Shown one piece after another: positions 4,648 to 11,427 of a stretch of 12,373 nucleotides of DNA; position 1 is the stretch's first letter; every line of letters begins with the position of its first letter. Location of the stretch: assembly GCA_028289305.1 (NCBI GenBank), contig JANQQO010000286.1, positions 1-12,373 of the forward strand, given 5' to 3'. Under the pieces are notes generated by a model. It did not search any database and was not told the origin of the DNA. It was given only the letters and a program-made list of their open reading frames with translations. Origin of the DNA: Rickettsiales bacterium. Lineage in GTDB: Bacteria; Pseudomonadota; Alphaproteobacteria; Rickettsiales; JANQQO01. A program made the translations under genes and the position numbers.

Positions 4648-5804
4648 TGCCAAAAAAACCCGCTGATCCCCTCCAAGAGCACCTCGCGCCACATGCAGCG
4701 GTGAAAGAGCGCTTAAAAGACCTTTCCGCAGAAGAGGCCGGCGCGTTGTTCTTCCACATGCTAAACACGCCCGAATATGTCAGCCAGATCGCCCAGATCA
4801 TGGCGAGCACCGGCTATGCCCAACGCAACATGCCCTTTGCCGGCGCGAAAGGCACGCTCGGCGATGAAGTCATCCTCTCGCGCTGGCGCAAAGCCGCGAG
4901 CGGCTCCATCATCATCGCCACGCGCTATAACGCTGGCGGCGAGCTGGAAATCCTATTCGGCAAAAAACAGGTCGCAGATTTTGAACACCCTTTCTGGGCC
5001 CTGCCCGGCGGGCATTACGAGCTCGATCACCACCAAAACCTTGAGCACACGCTGGTCGCTGAGCTCATCGAGGAAACCGGCATCATCCCGCTCACCGACG
5101 AATTCCTCGACTATATCAAAGCCACCATCGAGGAAGAAAAAGACATCCTCCCCTATAACAGCGTAGAAGAAGCGGGCGAGGAGTTCATCTCGCGCGATCT
5201 CGCCTGGGAGCTCATCACCGTCATCTCCGGCCCCAAAGCCAATTGGGCCAAGCGCTCGATTAATGTCGCCTACCGCGTGCATTTCAACGATGGCGACCGC
5301 CTCCGCCCCACGGGCAGTGATGATATCGGTGAGCTCACCTGGTTTCCGCTCAGCAAAATCGAAATCGGCGATCCTGATACCCACCCCAAAGGCGCACCCC
5401 TAGAGGAAGACCGCGTTTATCTCAGCACCCTGCATTATGGTAATGACGAAGCAGTCGAAATGACCTTGCGCAAAATCCGTGCCCTGCAGCTTGCCACCAA
5501 GCTCGCGAAAGACACCTCGGCGGAAGATCTGTGCTTCTTCTTCCACTATATCCGCCATCTCAAATCCTATTCCTATACGCTGGAAGATGTATACGGCTTA
5601 AAACACGGCACCATCTTGCGCAACCACATCGTCGGGCCCAAACATAATGAATATGTTGAACGCGCCTTTGCCATGCATAACCTATTGCCCCATCTGGAAA
5701 AAGATATCCACCGCCTGCTGCATCATAAAGAGAACACCTCGCTGCATCTGGATATCCAAAAACACCTCATCACCCCCTTCATCACCGAGGAGGATTATAG
5801 GTAA
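4647..5804 (+). CDS. Long Nudix-fold hydrolase-like protein
   Basis: A 385-residue protein with a central Nudix domain (about 85-240). Nudix enzymes hydrolyse nucleoside diphosphates linked to another group; the substrate here is unknown. The Nudix box region is PGG at 120-122 through AELIEETGI at 138-146. It keeps Glu139, Glu142, Glu143 and Gly145, which cover the metal-binding REUxEExGU core, but has Ala in place of the Arg and two extra residues before the helix. ELTWFPLSKI (about 229-238) is a typical late strand. The N-terminal 80 and C-terminal 140 residues are helical, rich in His in the last 80, and not recognised. Single-domain Nudix proteins are usually about half this length. The ATG overlaps the preceding antitoxin stop (TAATG), and the 3' end overlaps the convergent gene by 10 bp. 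GC content is high, like housekeeping genes and unlike the antitoxins just upstream. Confidence 0.8.
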   Translation: MPKKPADPLQEHLAPHAAVKERLKDLSAEEAGALFFHMLNTPEYVSQIAQIMASTGYAQRNMPFAGAKGTLGDEVILSRWRKAASGSIIIATRYNAGGELEILFGKKQVADFEHPFWALPGGHYELDHHQNLEHTLVAELIEETGIIPLTDEFLDYIKATIEEEKDILPYNSVEEAGEEFISRDLAWELITVISGPKANWAKRSINVAYRVHFNDGDRLRPTGSDDIGELTWFPLSKIEIGDPDTHPKGAPLEEDRVYLSTLHYGNDEAVEMTLRKIRALQLATKLAKDTSAEDLCFFFHYIRHLKSYSYTLEDVYGLKHGTILRNHIVGPKHNEYVERAFAMHNLLPHLEKDIHRLLHHKENTSLHLDIQKHLITPFITEEDYR

Positions 5805-7051
5805 AGCCTCTCTGTCGTCTGCCTGCCATTCCTCGCAAGACGCTGCTCCCAATCTCCCTGGTGTCCCGGTATTTTCTTATCTTTCGCTGCTGCGCCTTGT
5901 GGTGCTTTTTCAAGAAAATCCAGCTCCCCCTGCCCTAGCCCAAAAAATGCACCTATAAAGCCTTTTCTAGGCTGAACTTCTCCCCTAATCCACTTACTCC
6001 ATCTGTTGCCCGTAGTGCTTTTTGGATCAATCTGCTTTTGAATTGTGACTCCGTTAAGCGGCTGACATTCTTGAATCTCTTGAATCTCTTTCCCAGACTG
6101 TATCCTTTTCATTATTTCATGCCACGATACTGCACGGTCACCTATAAGCGCATGCGAAGCCATCAGCTCATAACATATCTGCCCAGTATTTTTCGGCTTT
6201 CTCCTTCTATCCGCATGGTCCCTAAAAATCTCCCCTTTCGTTGCAAAAGAAAGCGGTGATACACACGCAATATGCAGCGTTGCCTTTTGTTGTGCATCAA
6301 GTACCGCATCCGGAAACACGCCCAATATGTCTCTTAAGTGATTTACAGTAGCTTCCGTTTTTTTAACCGGACCATAAAAAACATAGTGTATAGTAGGGTC
6401 TGTGATAGAAATATTCTGCCCTTTTAGCGCCTGTCGCACATCCTTCTTCTCCAACCTCCGTGCCTCCAGTAATATATCTGGATTCTTTGTAGCTTCTGCT
6501 AGCACCGCCCCCCATGAGCGAAAATCCTTATCCACAACACATAAACTATCCATTACCGCTGGCCCTATTTCATAGATGGCAGGAAGCTCGCCCTCTTTTT
6601 TAAACACCTCACTACAATGGGTAAATATTTCTTCCAATGCATAGGCATGTTTGGATATGCCACAGCTCGCAAATAGTGCAAATCGCTCCTGCGGTGTCAG
6701 GTGGAGCACCTCAGCCATCCTTTTCCAATGTTTCTGAGAAATAGCGTCATCGCCCTTAAGCCATGTGGAAATAACCCCATTAGATACTTTAAGTGCTTTT
6801 GCCAGCCCAGATGTCACCCAAGATCGATCCGCCCGTGCATCGACGATACCTGGGTCGCGCCACCGTGCATCTTCTATTCCTTGACTTTCTGCTTCTTCAC
6901 GCGTCACAAATACCTTTTTTGTCTTGGAATATCCTCGCTCAAACAATATATCCCTAAATACTTCATTCGCTGGGCGAGCATCCAGCTTATACTGCGCCCG
7001 TAGCGTCTTAGCTCCTACCAACTCTAAATAATCTGACGCTTGTTCAAACAT
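5795..7051 (-). CDS. Unrecognised protein with two HTH-like segments
   Basis: A 418-residue, probably cytoplasmic protein. Residues 78-128 (GLAKALKVSNGVISTWLKGD...RMAEVLHLTPQERFALF) read like an XRE/Cro-type helix-turn-helix. A second, weaker segment at about 333-381 (GNRWSKWIRGEVQPRKGFIGAFFGLGQGELDFL) has the same ending pattern. The stretch between (140-330) is not recognised, and the last 35 residues are polar and basic. It has no membrane segment. AGGAG lies 6 nt before the ATG. It follows the membrane-protein gene by 16 bp, so the two are probably one operon. GC is low (21 of 60 at 6361-6420), suggesting transfer. A DNA-binding regulatory role is inference from the HTH-like segments only. 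Confidence 0.7.
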   Translation of the reverse strand: MFEQASDYLELVGAKTLRAQYKLDARPANEVFRDILFERGYSKTKKVFVTREEAESQGIEDARWRDPGIVDARADRSWVTSGLAKALKVSNGVISTWLKGDDAISQKHWKRMAEVLHLTPQERFALFASCGISKHAYALEEIFTHCSEVFKKEGELPAIYEIGPAVMDSLCVVDKDFRSWGAVLAEATKNPDILLEARRLEKKDVRQALKGQNISITDPTIHYVFYGPVKKTEATVNHLRDILGVFPDAVLDAQQKATLHIACVSPLSFATKGEIFRDHADRRRKPKNTGQICYELMASHALIGDRAVSWHEIMKRIQSGKEIQEIQECQPLNGVTIQKQIDPKSTTGNRWSKWIRGEVQPRKGFIGAFFGLGQGELDFLEKAPQGAAAKDKKIPGHQGDWEQRLARNGRQTTERLYL

Positions 7052-7067
7052 ACCTAACTCCTACCCC

Positions 7068-8267
7068 CTACCGCCCGCGGCCGGCTGCTGGCCCGAGGCG
7101 TTCTGTGGCCCCTTCTACCGCCTTATCTGTATGCGGTGTGCTCTCATCTGTCTTATCCACCGCATCCTCACCCGGTTTTTTCTCCTGCTCCTTACCCGCT
7201 TCCTTATCCGGCTTTTTATCTACCTCCTCCTCTTCCACCGCCGGCTCCGGCACCGCAGGCTGCGTCACATCCAAATCCGCTGCATTCGGCGCATCATCAA
7301 TCATATCATCAATTGACCGTTGATACGGTGTAGTTGTATTCACAAGGCTTTTTAGCCATGGAATCGCTACTAAATGCATAAAACCTATTGCCCCTACTAC
7401 CGCTGCCAAACCTACTCTGCCTGCTATGGAAACACTTCTGTTAAACCAATCCACGCCCTCCAACATCCAAGCAACCGGCTTCCGCCAACCTTTCGGCGCT
7501 TGCTCCACCTCCGCCTGCGCGCGGGTAAAGTAAGCATTGCCCGGCAACACCCCTTTACCATCATCGATTTGATATCCACCATCAGCAAGCATCTCCCGCA
7601 ACCCACCTGCATTTCTTAGCACCACCTGTTCCTCAAAGGCGCGTTTCGGCACATCAACACCTACCGTACCTACATTTTCCCCATACTCATCTCCTATATC
7701 TTTATCCCGTAACACTACACGGCGTTTTCCAATATGCCTTTGTAAAAGCTTCACAACCCCAGCATCTATAAAAGGACTGCCTTCTGTTCCACGAATCCGT
7801 ACCATCTCTCCCGGAAAAAAACTTCTTACCCGCTGCACCAACTTCCCTGCCGAGGCCAATAAATTCCCAACACCCCATCCGCGCGGCTGTTTTGCTGCAG
7901 CAGGGCTCACCGTTGCCGCTGCTGCCGGCTTTTCTGGCGTCGCCTTCTTATCCGCACCCGGCACAGCAATCTCCCGCGCCTGTGCATACTCTGCTATAGG
8001 CTGTGTATATTCTTGCGGATCCTTCCCAAGAGTGCTTTTTCCAACAGAACAACCCGTATCAAAAATGAATTTTCTAAACTCAGAATCAGTGCGAAGCAGC
8101 GCGTCAAAATGATCTTCCCGCACGACCGTGTAATAGGGTTCCTTATCCCTCTTCGCCACCCAGTTTCCACCAAGCCGTCCTATCAGCGCCTCTGTAATCG
8201 TGCCCACAACCTTCGGATCTTCATGCCAAATATGCACATTTCCTGGCGCCTTCTTCTTCTCTTCCAC
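7068..8267 (-). CDS. Unrecognised single-pass membrane protein with charged C-terminal tail
   Basis: About 399 residues, with no known family seen. The N-terminal 80 residues (GNVHIWHEDPKVVGTITEAL...) look globular. An Ala/Pro-rich linker follows (about 103-130), then a second globular part (about 150-250, GEMVRIRG...VVLRDKDIGDEYGENVG). One hydrophobic segment lies at about 283-303 (AGRVGLAAVVGAIGFMHLVAI), and the final 80 residues are low-complexity Glu/Lys/Asp/Pro. There is no N-terminal signal peptide, so orientation is uncertain. The frame opens at GTG 8270, but GTG 8267 is preferred because AGGAG lies 6 nt upstream of it and only 3 nt from the other. Upstream of the HTH-like gene by 16 bp and divergent from dapD. 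The pairing suggests a membrane component with a partner regulator; this is inference. Confidence 0.75.
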   Translation of the reverse strand: MEEKKKAPGNVHIWHEDPKVVGTITEALIGRLGGNWVAKRDKEPYYTVVREDHFDALLRTDSEFRKFIFDTGCSVGKSTLGKDPQEYTQPIAEYAQAREIAVPGADKKATPEKPAAAATVSPAAAKQPRGWGVGNLLASAGKLVQRVRSFFPGEMVRIRGTEGSPFIDAGVVKLLQRHIGKRRVVLRDKDIGDEYGENVGTVGVDVPKRAFEEQVVLRNAGGLREMLADGGYQIDDGKGVLPGNAYFTRAQAEVEQAPKGWRKPVAWMLEGVDWFNRSVSIAGRVGLAAVVGAIGFMHLVAIPWLKSLVNTTTPYQRSIDDMIDDAPNAADLDVTQPAVPEPAVEEEEVDKKPDKEAGKEQEKKPGEDAVDKTDESTPHTDKAVEGATERLGPAAGRGR

Positions 8268-8284
8268 CACCTGCTCCTATATCG

Positions 8285-8312
8285 TTGACCTAAACGCGGT
8301 AGTCTCTATGAT
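8285..8312 (+). promoter_or_regulatory. Predicted promoter of dapD
   Basis: TTGACC (8285-8290, five of six) and TATGAT (8307-8312, five of six), 16 nt apart, point toward dapD. Transcription would start near 8319, giving a leader of roughly 36 nt. The same 84-bp gap must also serve the divergent membrane-protein operon. Confidence 0.6.
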
Positions 8313-8324
8313 ACCCGACAAAAG

Positions 8325-8339
8325 TTAAGAAAAAGTTAA
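8325..8339. promoter_or_regulatory. CtrA-like site TTAA-N7-TTAA
   Basis: TTAA GAAAAAG TTAA matches the full consensus recognised by the alphaproteobacterial cell-cycle regulator CtrA. It falls in the predicted dapD leader, 16 bp before the start codon, and upstream of the divergent operon. The region is AT-rich, so a chance match is quite possible; no other full site was noticed in the window. Confidence 0.35.
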
Positions 8340-8354
8340 CAAAAACGAGTTTTT

Positions 8355-9215
8355 ATGATGGAAAATCAGGCCGATATCATTAATACCGCATGGGAAAATC
8401 GCGATCACATCTCGCTTGAGACCACGGGTGAAATCCGCGATGCGGTGGAACACACCCTGGATGCGCTGGATAGCGGCGCGCTCCGCGTTGCTGAGAAGAA
8501 AAACGACGCCTGGGAGGTCAATCAATGGGCAAAAAAAGCCGTATTGCTCTCCTTCCGCTTAAACCCCATGCAGCTCATCAGCCACGGGCCCTCCACCCCA
8601 AGTGCGGCGAATGATGGCGTTAGTGAGCGCGCCTATTGGTATGATAAAGTCCCCTCCAAATTCCTCGGCTGGGATGAAGCCCGCTTCAAACAGGCCGGCT
8701 TCCGCGCAGTGCCCGGCGCGCTGGTGCGTCGCTCCGCTTATATCGCTTCCGATGTGGTGCTGATGCCGAGTTTCGTTAATCTCGGCGCCTATGTCGATGA
8801 AGGCACGATGGTCGATACTTGGGCCTCGGTCGGCTCCTGCGCGCAAATCGGCAAACACTGCCATATCTCCGGCGGTGCGGGCATTGGCGGCGTGTTAGAA
8901 CCCTTACAAGCCGGCCCCGTCATCATTGAAGATAACTGCTTCATCGGCGCCCGCAGCGAAATCGCCGAGGGTGTCATCGTCGAAGAGGGCGCGGTGATCT
9001 CCATGGGCGTGTATATCGGCGCTTCCACCAAAATCGTCGACCGCAGCACCGGCGAGGTCACCTATGGCCGCGTACCGGCCTATTCGGTAGTGGTGCCTGG
9101 CGCGCTGCCCGGCAAAACGCCTGATGCGCCCCAGCTTTATTGCGCGGTGATCGTCAAACAAGTCGATGAAAAAACCCGCAGCAAAACCAGTGTCAACGAA
9201 CTGCTACGGGCGTAA
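8355..9215 (+). CDS. dapD: 2,3,4,5-tetrahydropyridine-2,6-dicarboxylate N-succinyltransferase
   Basis: DapD transfers succinyl from succinyl-CoA to tetrahydrodipicolinate in the succinylase branch of lysine and diaminopimelate synthesis, in the cytoplasm. The protein has 286 residues, as usual. The helical N-terminal domain is followed by a left-handed beta-helix built of hexapeptide repeats (about 105-235), seen in MPSFVNLGAYVDEGTMVDTW, ASVGSCAQIGKHCHIS, GGAGIGGVLEPLQ and IIEDNCFIGARSEIAEGVIVEEGAVI. The C-terminus VDEKTRSKTSVNELLR is also typical. Two adjacent ATGs (8355, 8358) exist; both have only a weak ribosome binding site (ACGAG). It has its own predicted promoter and lies 126 bp before metK on the same strand. 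Confidence 0.97.
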   Translation: MMENQADIINTAWENRDHISLETTGEIRDAVEHTLDALDSGALRVAEKKNDAWEVNQWAKKAVLLSFRLNPMQLISHGPSTPSAANDGVSERAYWYDKVPSKFLGWDEARFKQAGFRAVPGALVRRSAYIASDVVLMPSFVNLGAYVDEGTMVDTWASVGSCAQIGKHCHISGGAGIGGVLEPLQAGPVIIEDNCFIGARSEIAEGVIVEEGAVISMGVYIGASTKIVDRSTGEVTYGRVPAYSVVVPGALPGKTPDAPQLYCAVIVKQVDEKTRSKTSVNELLRA

Positions 9216-9232
9216 TCCCCTCACACAAAATC

Positions 9233-9255
9233 CTCCCTTGCAAAAAGCGGGGGAG
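9233..9255 (+). terminator. Possible hairpin after dapD
   Basis: CTCCCTTGC-AAAAA-GCGGGGGAG folds into a 9-bp stem with two G-U pairs, 18 bp after the dapD stop. The following sequence (CCTGTTTAATGGG) has no strong T-tract, so intrinsic termination would be weak. It may only protect the dapD transcript 3' end. Confidence 0.35.
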
Positions 9256-9308
9256 CCTGTTTAATGGGTAGTTGAATCAGCACGCACTTTTTGGTTGATT
9301 CATCGCCA

Positions 9309-9330
9309 TATAATACACCTTAACAAGGAG
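9309..9330 (+). promoter_or_regulatory. metK -10 element and ribosome binding site
   Basis: A perfect TATAAT (9309-9314) gives a start near 9321, and AAGGAG (9325-9330) follows, 11 nt before the GTG start of metK. No good -35 is visible at the expected distance (ACTTTT). Just upstream is an inverted repeat TGAATCA / TGATTCA, at about 9273-9301, which could be an operator. No SAM riboswitch was recognised. Confidence 0.5.
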
Positions 9331-9341
9331 CGCCCCCACCT

Positions 9342-10520
9342 GTGACACAGCGTCGTTTTGAATTAGAGGATTATTTCTTCACCAGCGAATCGGTCTCTGA
9401 GGGCCATCCTGATAAAGTCTGCGATCAAATCTCCGACGCTATTCTCGATGCCTATCTCACGCAAGATCCCTATGCCCGCGTGGCGGCGGAAACCTTGGTC
9501 TGCCCCGGTCGCGTCATCATCGCCGGTGAGGTACGCGGCCCGGATATCCCCAAAAGCACGATTGAAGACATCGCACGCCAGCAAATTCGCCATATCGGCT
9601 ATGCGCAGGAGGGGTTCCATTGGGAAAACGTTGCGGTTGAAGTCCTCCTCCACCAGCAATCCGCCGATATCGCGCAGGGCGTCGATGCCGAAGAGCACAC
9701 GCTCGAAGGCGCCGGCGATCAGGGCATTATGTTCGGCTATGCCTCGGATGAAACCGAAGCACTCATGCCCGCACCGATCTATTATTCCCACCTGATCTTA
9801 CAGCGCCTGTTTGCCGCGATTCATGCCGGCGAGGTCACCGGGCTCGGGCCAGATGCGAAAAGCCAGGTCTCGCTCGTTTATGAGCATGATACCCCTGCCC
9901 GCGCTAAATCGGTCGTCGTCTCGATCCAGCATAGCGAAGACCTTACCCAAGATCAGGTGCGCGAGAAAATCCGCCCCTTTGTCGAAGAGACGCTTCCCAA
10001 AGGCTGGATGTGCGAGGAAGACGAGTTCTATGTCAACCCCACCGGGCGTTTCGTCATTGGTGGACCGGTGGGTGATGTCGGCCTCACCGGGCGCAAAATC
10101 ATCGTCGACACCTATGGCGGGGCCGCTCCGCATGGTGGCGGCGCCTTTTCGGGCAAAGACCCGTCTAAGGTTGATCGCTCAGCGGCCTATGTCTCACGCT
10201 ATCTGGCGAAAAACGTCGTCGCCTCCGGGCTCGCACAGGGCTGCACCATTCAGCTTGCCTATGCGATTGGCGTTGCAAAACCCCTCTCACTCTATGTTAA
10301 CACCCATGGCACCGGCGAAGTACCCGACGAAACACTCGCCACCCGCCTGCAAGAGCTCGTCGATCTCTCGCCCTGGGGTCTGCGCGATCACCTACAGTTG
10401 CACAAACCGATCTATCTCCCCAGCGCAGCATACGGGCATTTCGGCCGCGAACCCACCGCAGAGGGGCATTTCTCCTGGGAAAAATGCGACCTCATCGACG
10501 CGCTGAAAGAGGGGCTCTAA
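9342..10520 (+). CDS. metK: S-adenosylmethionine synthetase
   Basis: MetK makes S-adenosylmethionine from methionine and ATP, the main methyl donor of the cell. The protein is 392 residues, as usual, with all signature motifs: GHPDKVCDQISDAILD (21-36, with His22 and Asp24), GAGDQGIMFGYA (123-133), GGPVGDVGLTGRKIIVDTYGG (about 240-260) and GGGAFSGKDPSKVDRSAAY (265-283). The start is GTG at 9342, supported by AAGGAG 11 nt upstream and by the position of FFTSESVSEGHPDK close to the N-terminus as in other MetKs. GC-rich like the other housekeeping genes. Convergent with a small XRE regulator 190 bp downstream. In several alphaproteobacteria metK sits beside an XRE regulator, which may be echoed here. 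Confidence 0.98.
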   Translation: MTQRRFELEDYFFTSESVSEGHPDKVCDQISDAILDAYLTQDPYARVAAETLVCPGRVIIAGEVRGPDIPKSTIEDIARQQIRHIGYAQEGFHWENVAVEVLLHQQSADIAQGVDAEEHTLEGAGDQGIMFGYASDETEALMPAPIYYSHLILQRLFAAIHAGEVTGLGPDAKSQVSLVYEHDTPARAKSVVVSIQHSEDLTQDQVREKIRPFVEETLPKGWMCEEDEFYVNPTGRFVIGGPVGDVGLTGRKIIVDTYGGAAPHGGGAFSGKDPSKVDRSAAYVSRYLAKNVVASGLAQGCTIQLAYAIGVAKPLSLYVNTHGTGEVPDETLATRLQELVDLSPWGLRDHLQLHKPIYLPSAAYGHFGREPTAEGHFSWEKCDLIDALKEGL

Positions 10521-10537
10521 GCCTCCACCGCCCACCC

Positions 10538-10568
10538 CATATTATATACATACTATGTATATAATATG
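10538..10568. repeat. 31-nt near-pure AT palindrome after metK
   Basis: CATATTATATACATA-C-TATGTATATAATATG is a perfect inverted repeat with 15-nt arms and a 1-nt centre, starting 17 bp after the metK stop. It could be an operator, a weak bidirectional terminator for metK and the convergent regulator gene, or a cruciform. TTGACA (10569-10574) follows directly. Confidence 0.7.
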
Positions 10569-10710
10569 TTGACATGATATACCCATTATGCCATAACTAT
10601 TCCAGCTGGTGAGTGCACCAGTTGCGGTGGTAAATGCTACTCTTAGAGTAAGGGTATCATAGGGTGTAAATGGGGCTGCAGGCCATCAACCACCCCTTGG
10701 AACCCTATCT
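10569..10710 (+). other. Promoter-like element and potentially structured RNA region
   Basis: TTGACA (10569-10574), 17 nt and CATAAC (10592-10597) could drive a short transcript that runs toward the convergent XRE gene. The sequence that would be transcribed folds on paper: a 9-bp stem with an AGTG loop (10603-10624, one G-U pair), a small ACTC-TTA-GAGT hairpin, and nested stems ATAGGGT (10659-10665) / ACCCTAT (10702-10708) around GGGG (10672-10675) / CCCC (10693-10696). No coding frame is supported. It could be a small RNA antisense to the XRE gene 3' end or merely the shared 3' region; the -10 is poor. Confidence 0.3.
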
Positions 10711-10932
10711 TTAGAAAAGGTCGCGTATGTCGATATTTAACGCCTTGGCGATGCGCGCGATGTTGTCCAGTGACACATTCCGCTCGCCGCGTTCGATATC
10801 ACCGATATAGGTGCGGTGTAATCCGCAGGCTTGCGCGAATGCTTCTTGCGAGGCACCTTTGGCTTTCCGGAGCTCTCGCACCCGTTGGCCAAACCGTACT
10901 CGCACTGCTGTCTGTGTTTTTTTACTGGTCAT
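10711..10932 (-). CDS. Small XRE-family transcriptional regulator
   Basis: A 73-residue protein that is almost entirely one Cro/C1-type helix-turn-helix: FGQRVRELRKAKGASQEAFAQACGLHRTYIGDIERGERNVSLDNIARIAKALNIDIRDLF (about 14-73). The recognition-helix region GLHRTYIGDIERGERN is typical of small regulators found in phages, plasmids, restriction-modification loci and on chromosomes. It likely binds DNA as a dimer and may regulate itself. No partner toxin, restriction enzyme or phage gene is adjacent. The ribosome binding site is weak (GGCGAG). It is divergent from a second XRE gene across 112 bp, in which AGTGGCACT (10978-10986) is a short palindrome. Confidence 0.9.
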   Translation of the reverse strand: MTSKKTQTAVRVRFGQRVRELRKAKGASQEAFAQACGLHRTYIGDIERGERNVSLDNIARIAKALNIDIRDLF

Positions 10933-11044
10933 GCTCGCCGTAAACGTGTATAGATAGCATTAAAAAAGAAGACTATAAGTGGCACTACTGAAATATGTAT
11001 TACCGCTGGTTGTATCAATAAAAAAGAGCGTAGGGAAGTAAAAA

Positions 11045-11422
11045 ATGTCAGAAAAGAAACAAACGCGTACAACTGATCGTGATACAGAATTGGGGAAAAA
11101 GATGCGTTTTTTCCGCCGTATGCAGGGGTTGAGCCAAAAACAACTCGCGCAAGAATTGGGCCTCAGCTTTCAGCAAATCCAGAAATATGAAGCGGGGACG
11201 AATCGCATCAGCGCCGCCAAGCTTGAACAAATGAGCGCTGTGCTTGGCATCCCGCTCTCGTATTTTTTTGAGCAATCCTTGGAAGATAGTGAGTATCTCG
11301 ACATCCTGCAGGATAAATCCGTGGTCAAACTCGCCCGGCTCTATACGAAAATTTCCTCCAAGCGCCTGCGCAATCTGTTGCTTCATAATGCCAAAGTGCT
11401 CTCACAAGAAAATAACAACTAG
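11045..11422 (+). CDS. XRE-family regulator of the alphaproteobacterial type
   Basis: A 125-residue protein. The N-terminal HTH covers about 16-75: LGKKMRFFRRMQGLSQKQLAQELGLSFQQIQKYEAGTNRISAAKLEQMSAVLGIPLSYFFE. The FQQIQKYE-GTNRIS core is characteristic of a regulator group widespread in alphaproteobacteria, which in rhizobia-like genomes often lies near metK. The C-terminal 45 residues (VVKLARLYTKISSKRLRNLLLHNAKVLS) form a short helical tail with no ligand domain. A good ribosome binding site, AGGGAAG, precedes the ATG by about 6 nt. It is divergent from the smaller XRE gene, so they may share operators. Targets unknown. Confidence 0.93.
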   Translation: MSEKKQTRTTDRDTELGKKMRFFRRMQGLSQKQLAQELGLSFQQIQKYEAGTNRISAAKLEQMSAVLGIPLSYFFEQSLEDSEYLDILQDKSVVKLARLYTKISSKRLRNLLLHNAKVLSQENNN

Positions 11423-11427
11423 CCCTT

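Noticed and set aside
6528..6536. A perfect DnaA box TTATCCACA.
   Set aside because: It is a single copy inside the coding sequence of the double-HTH-like gene, with no cluster of boxes and no AT-rich unwinding region beside it. One such match in 12 kb is not surprising.
7105..7333. Plus-strand Pro/Ser/Leu-rich frames opposite the charged tail of the membrane protein.
   Set aside because: They are the reverse-strand image of the Glu/Lys/Pro low-complexity coding sequence, with no ribosome binding site.
8559..9161. Long antisense frames across dapD, with similar ones across metK, dnaA and purA.
   Set aside because: These are shadows of GC-rich codon usage opposite strongly conserved genes; none has its own start signals or family motifs.
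9216..9341. A SAM riboswitch upstream of metK.
   Set aside because: The predicted leader after the TATAAT element is only about 20 nt, and no known SAM-aptamer core was recognised in the gap.
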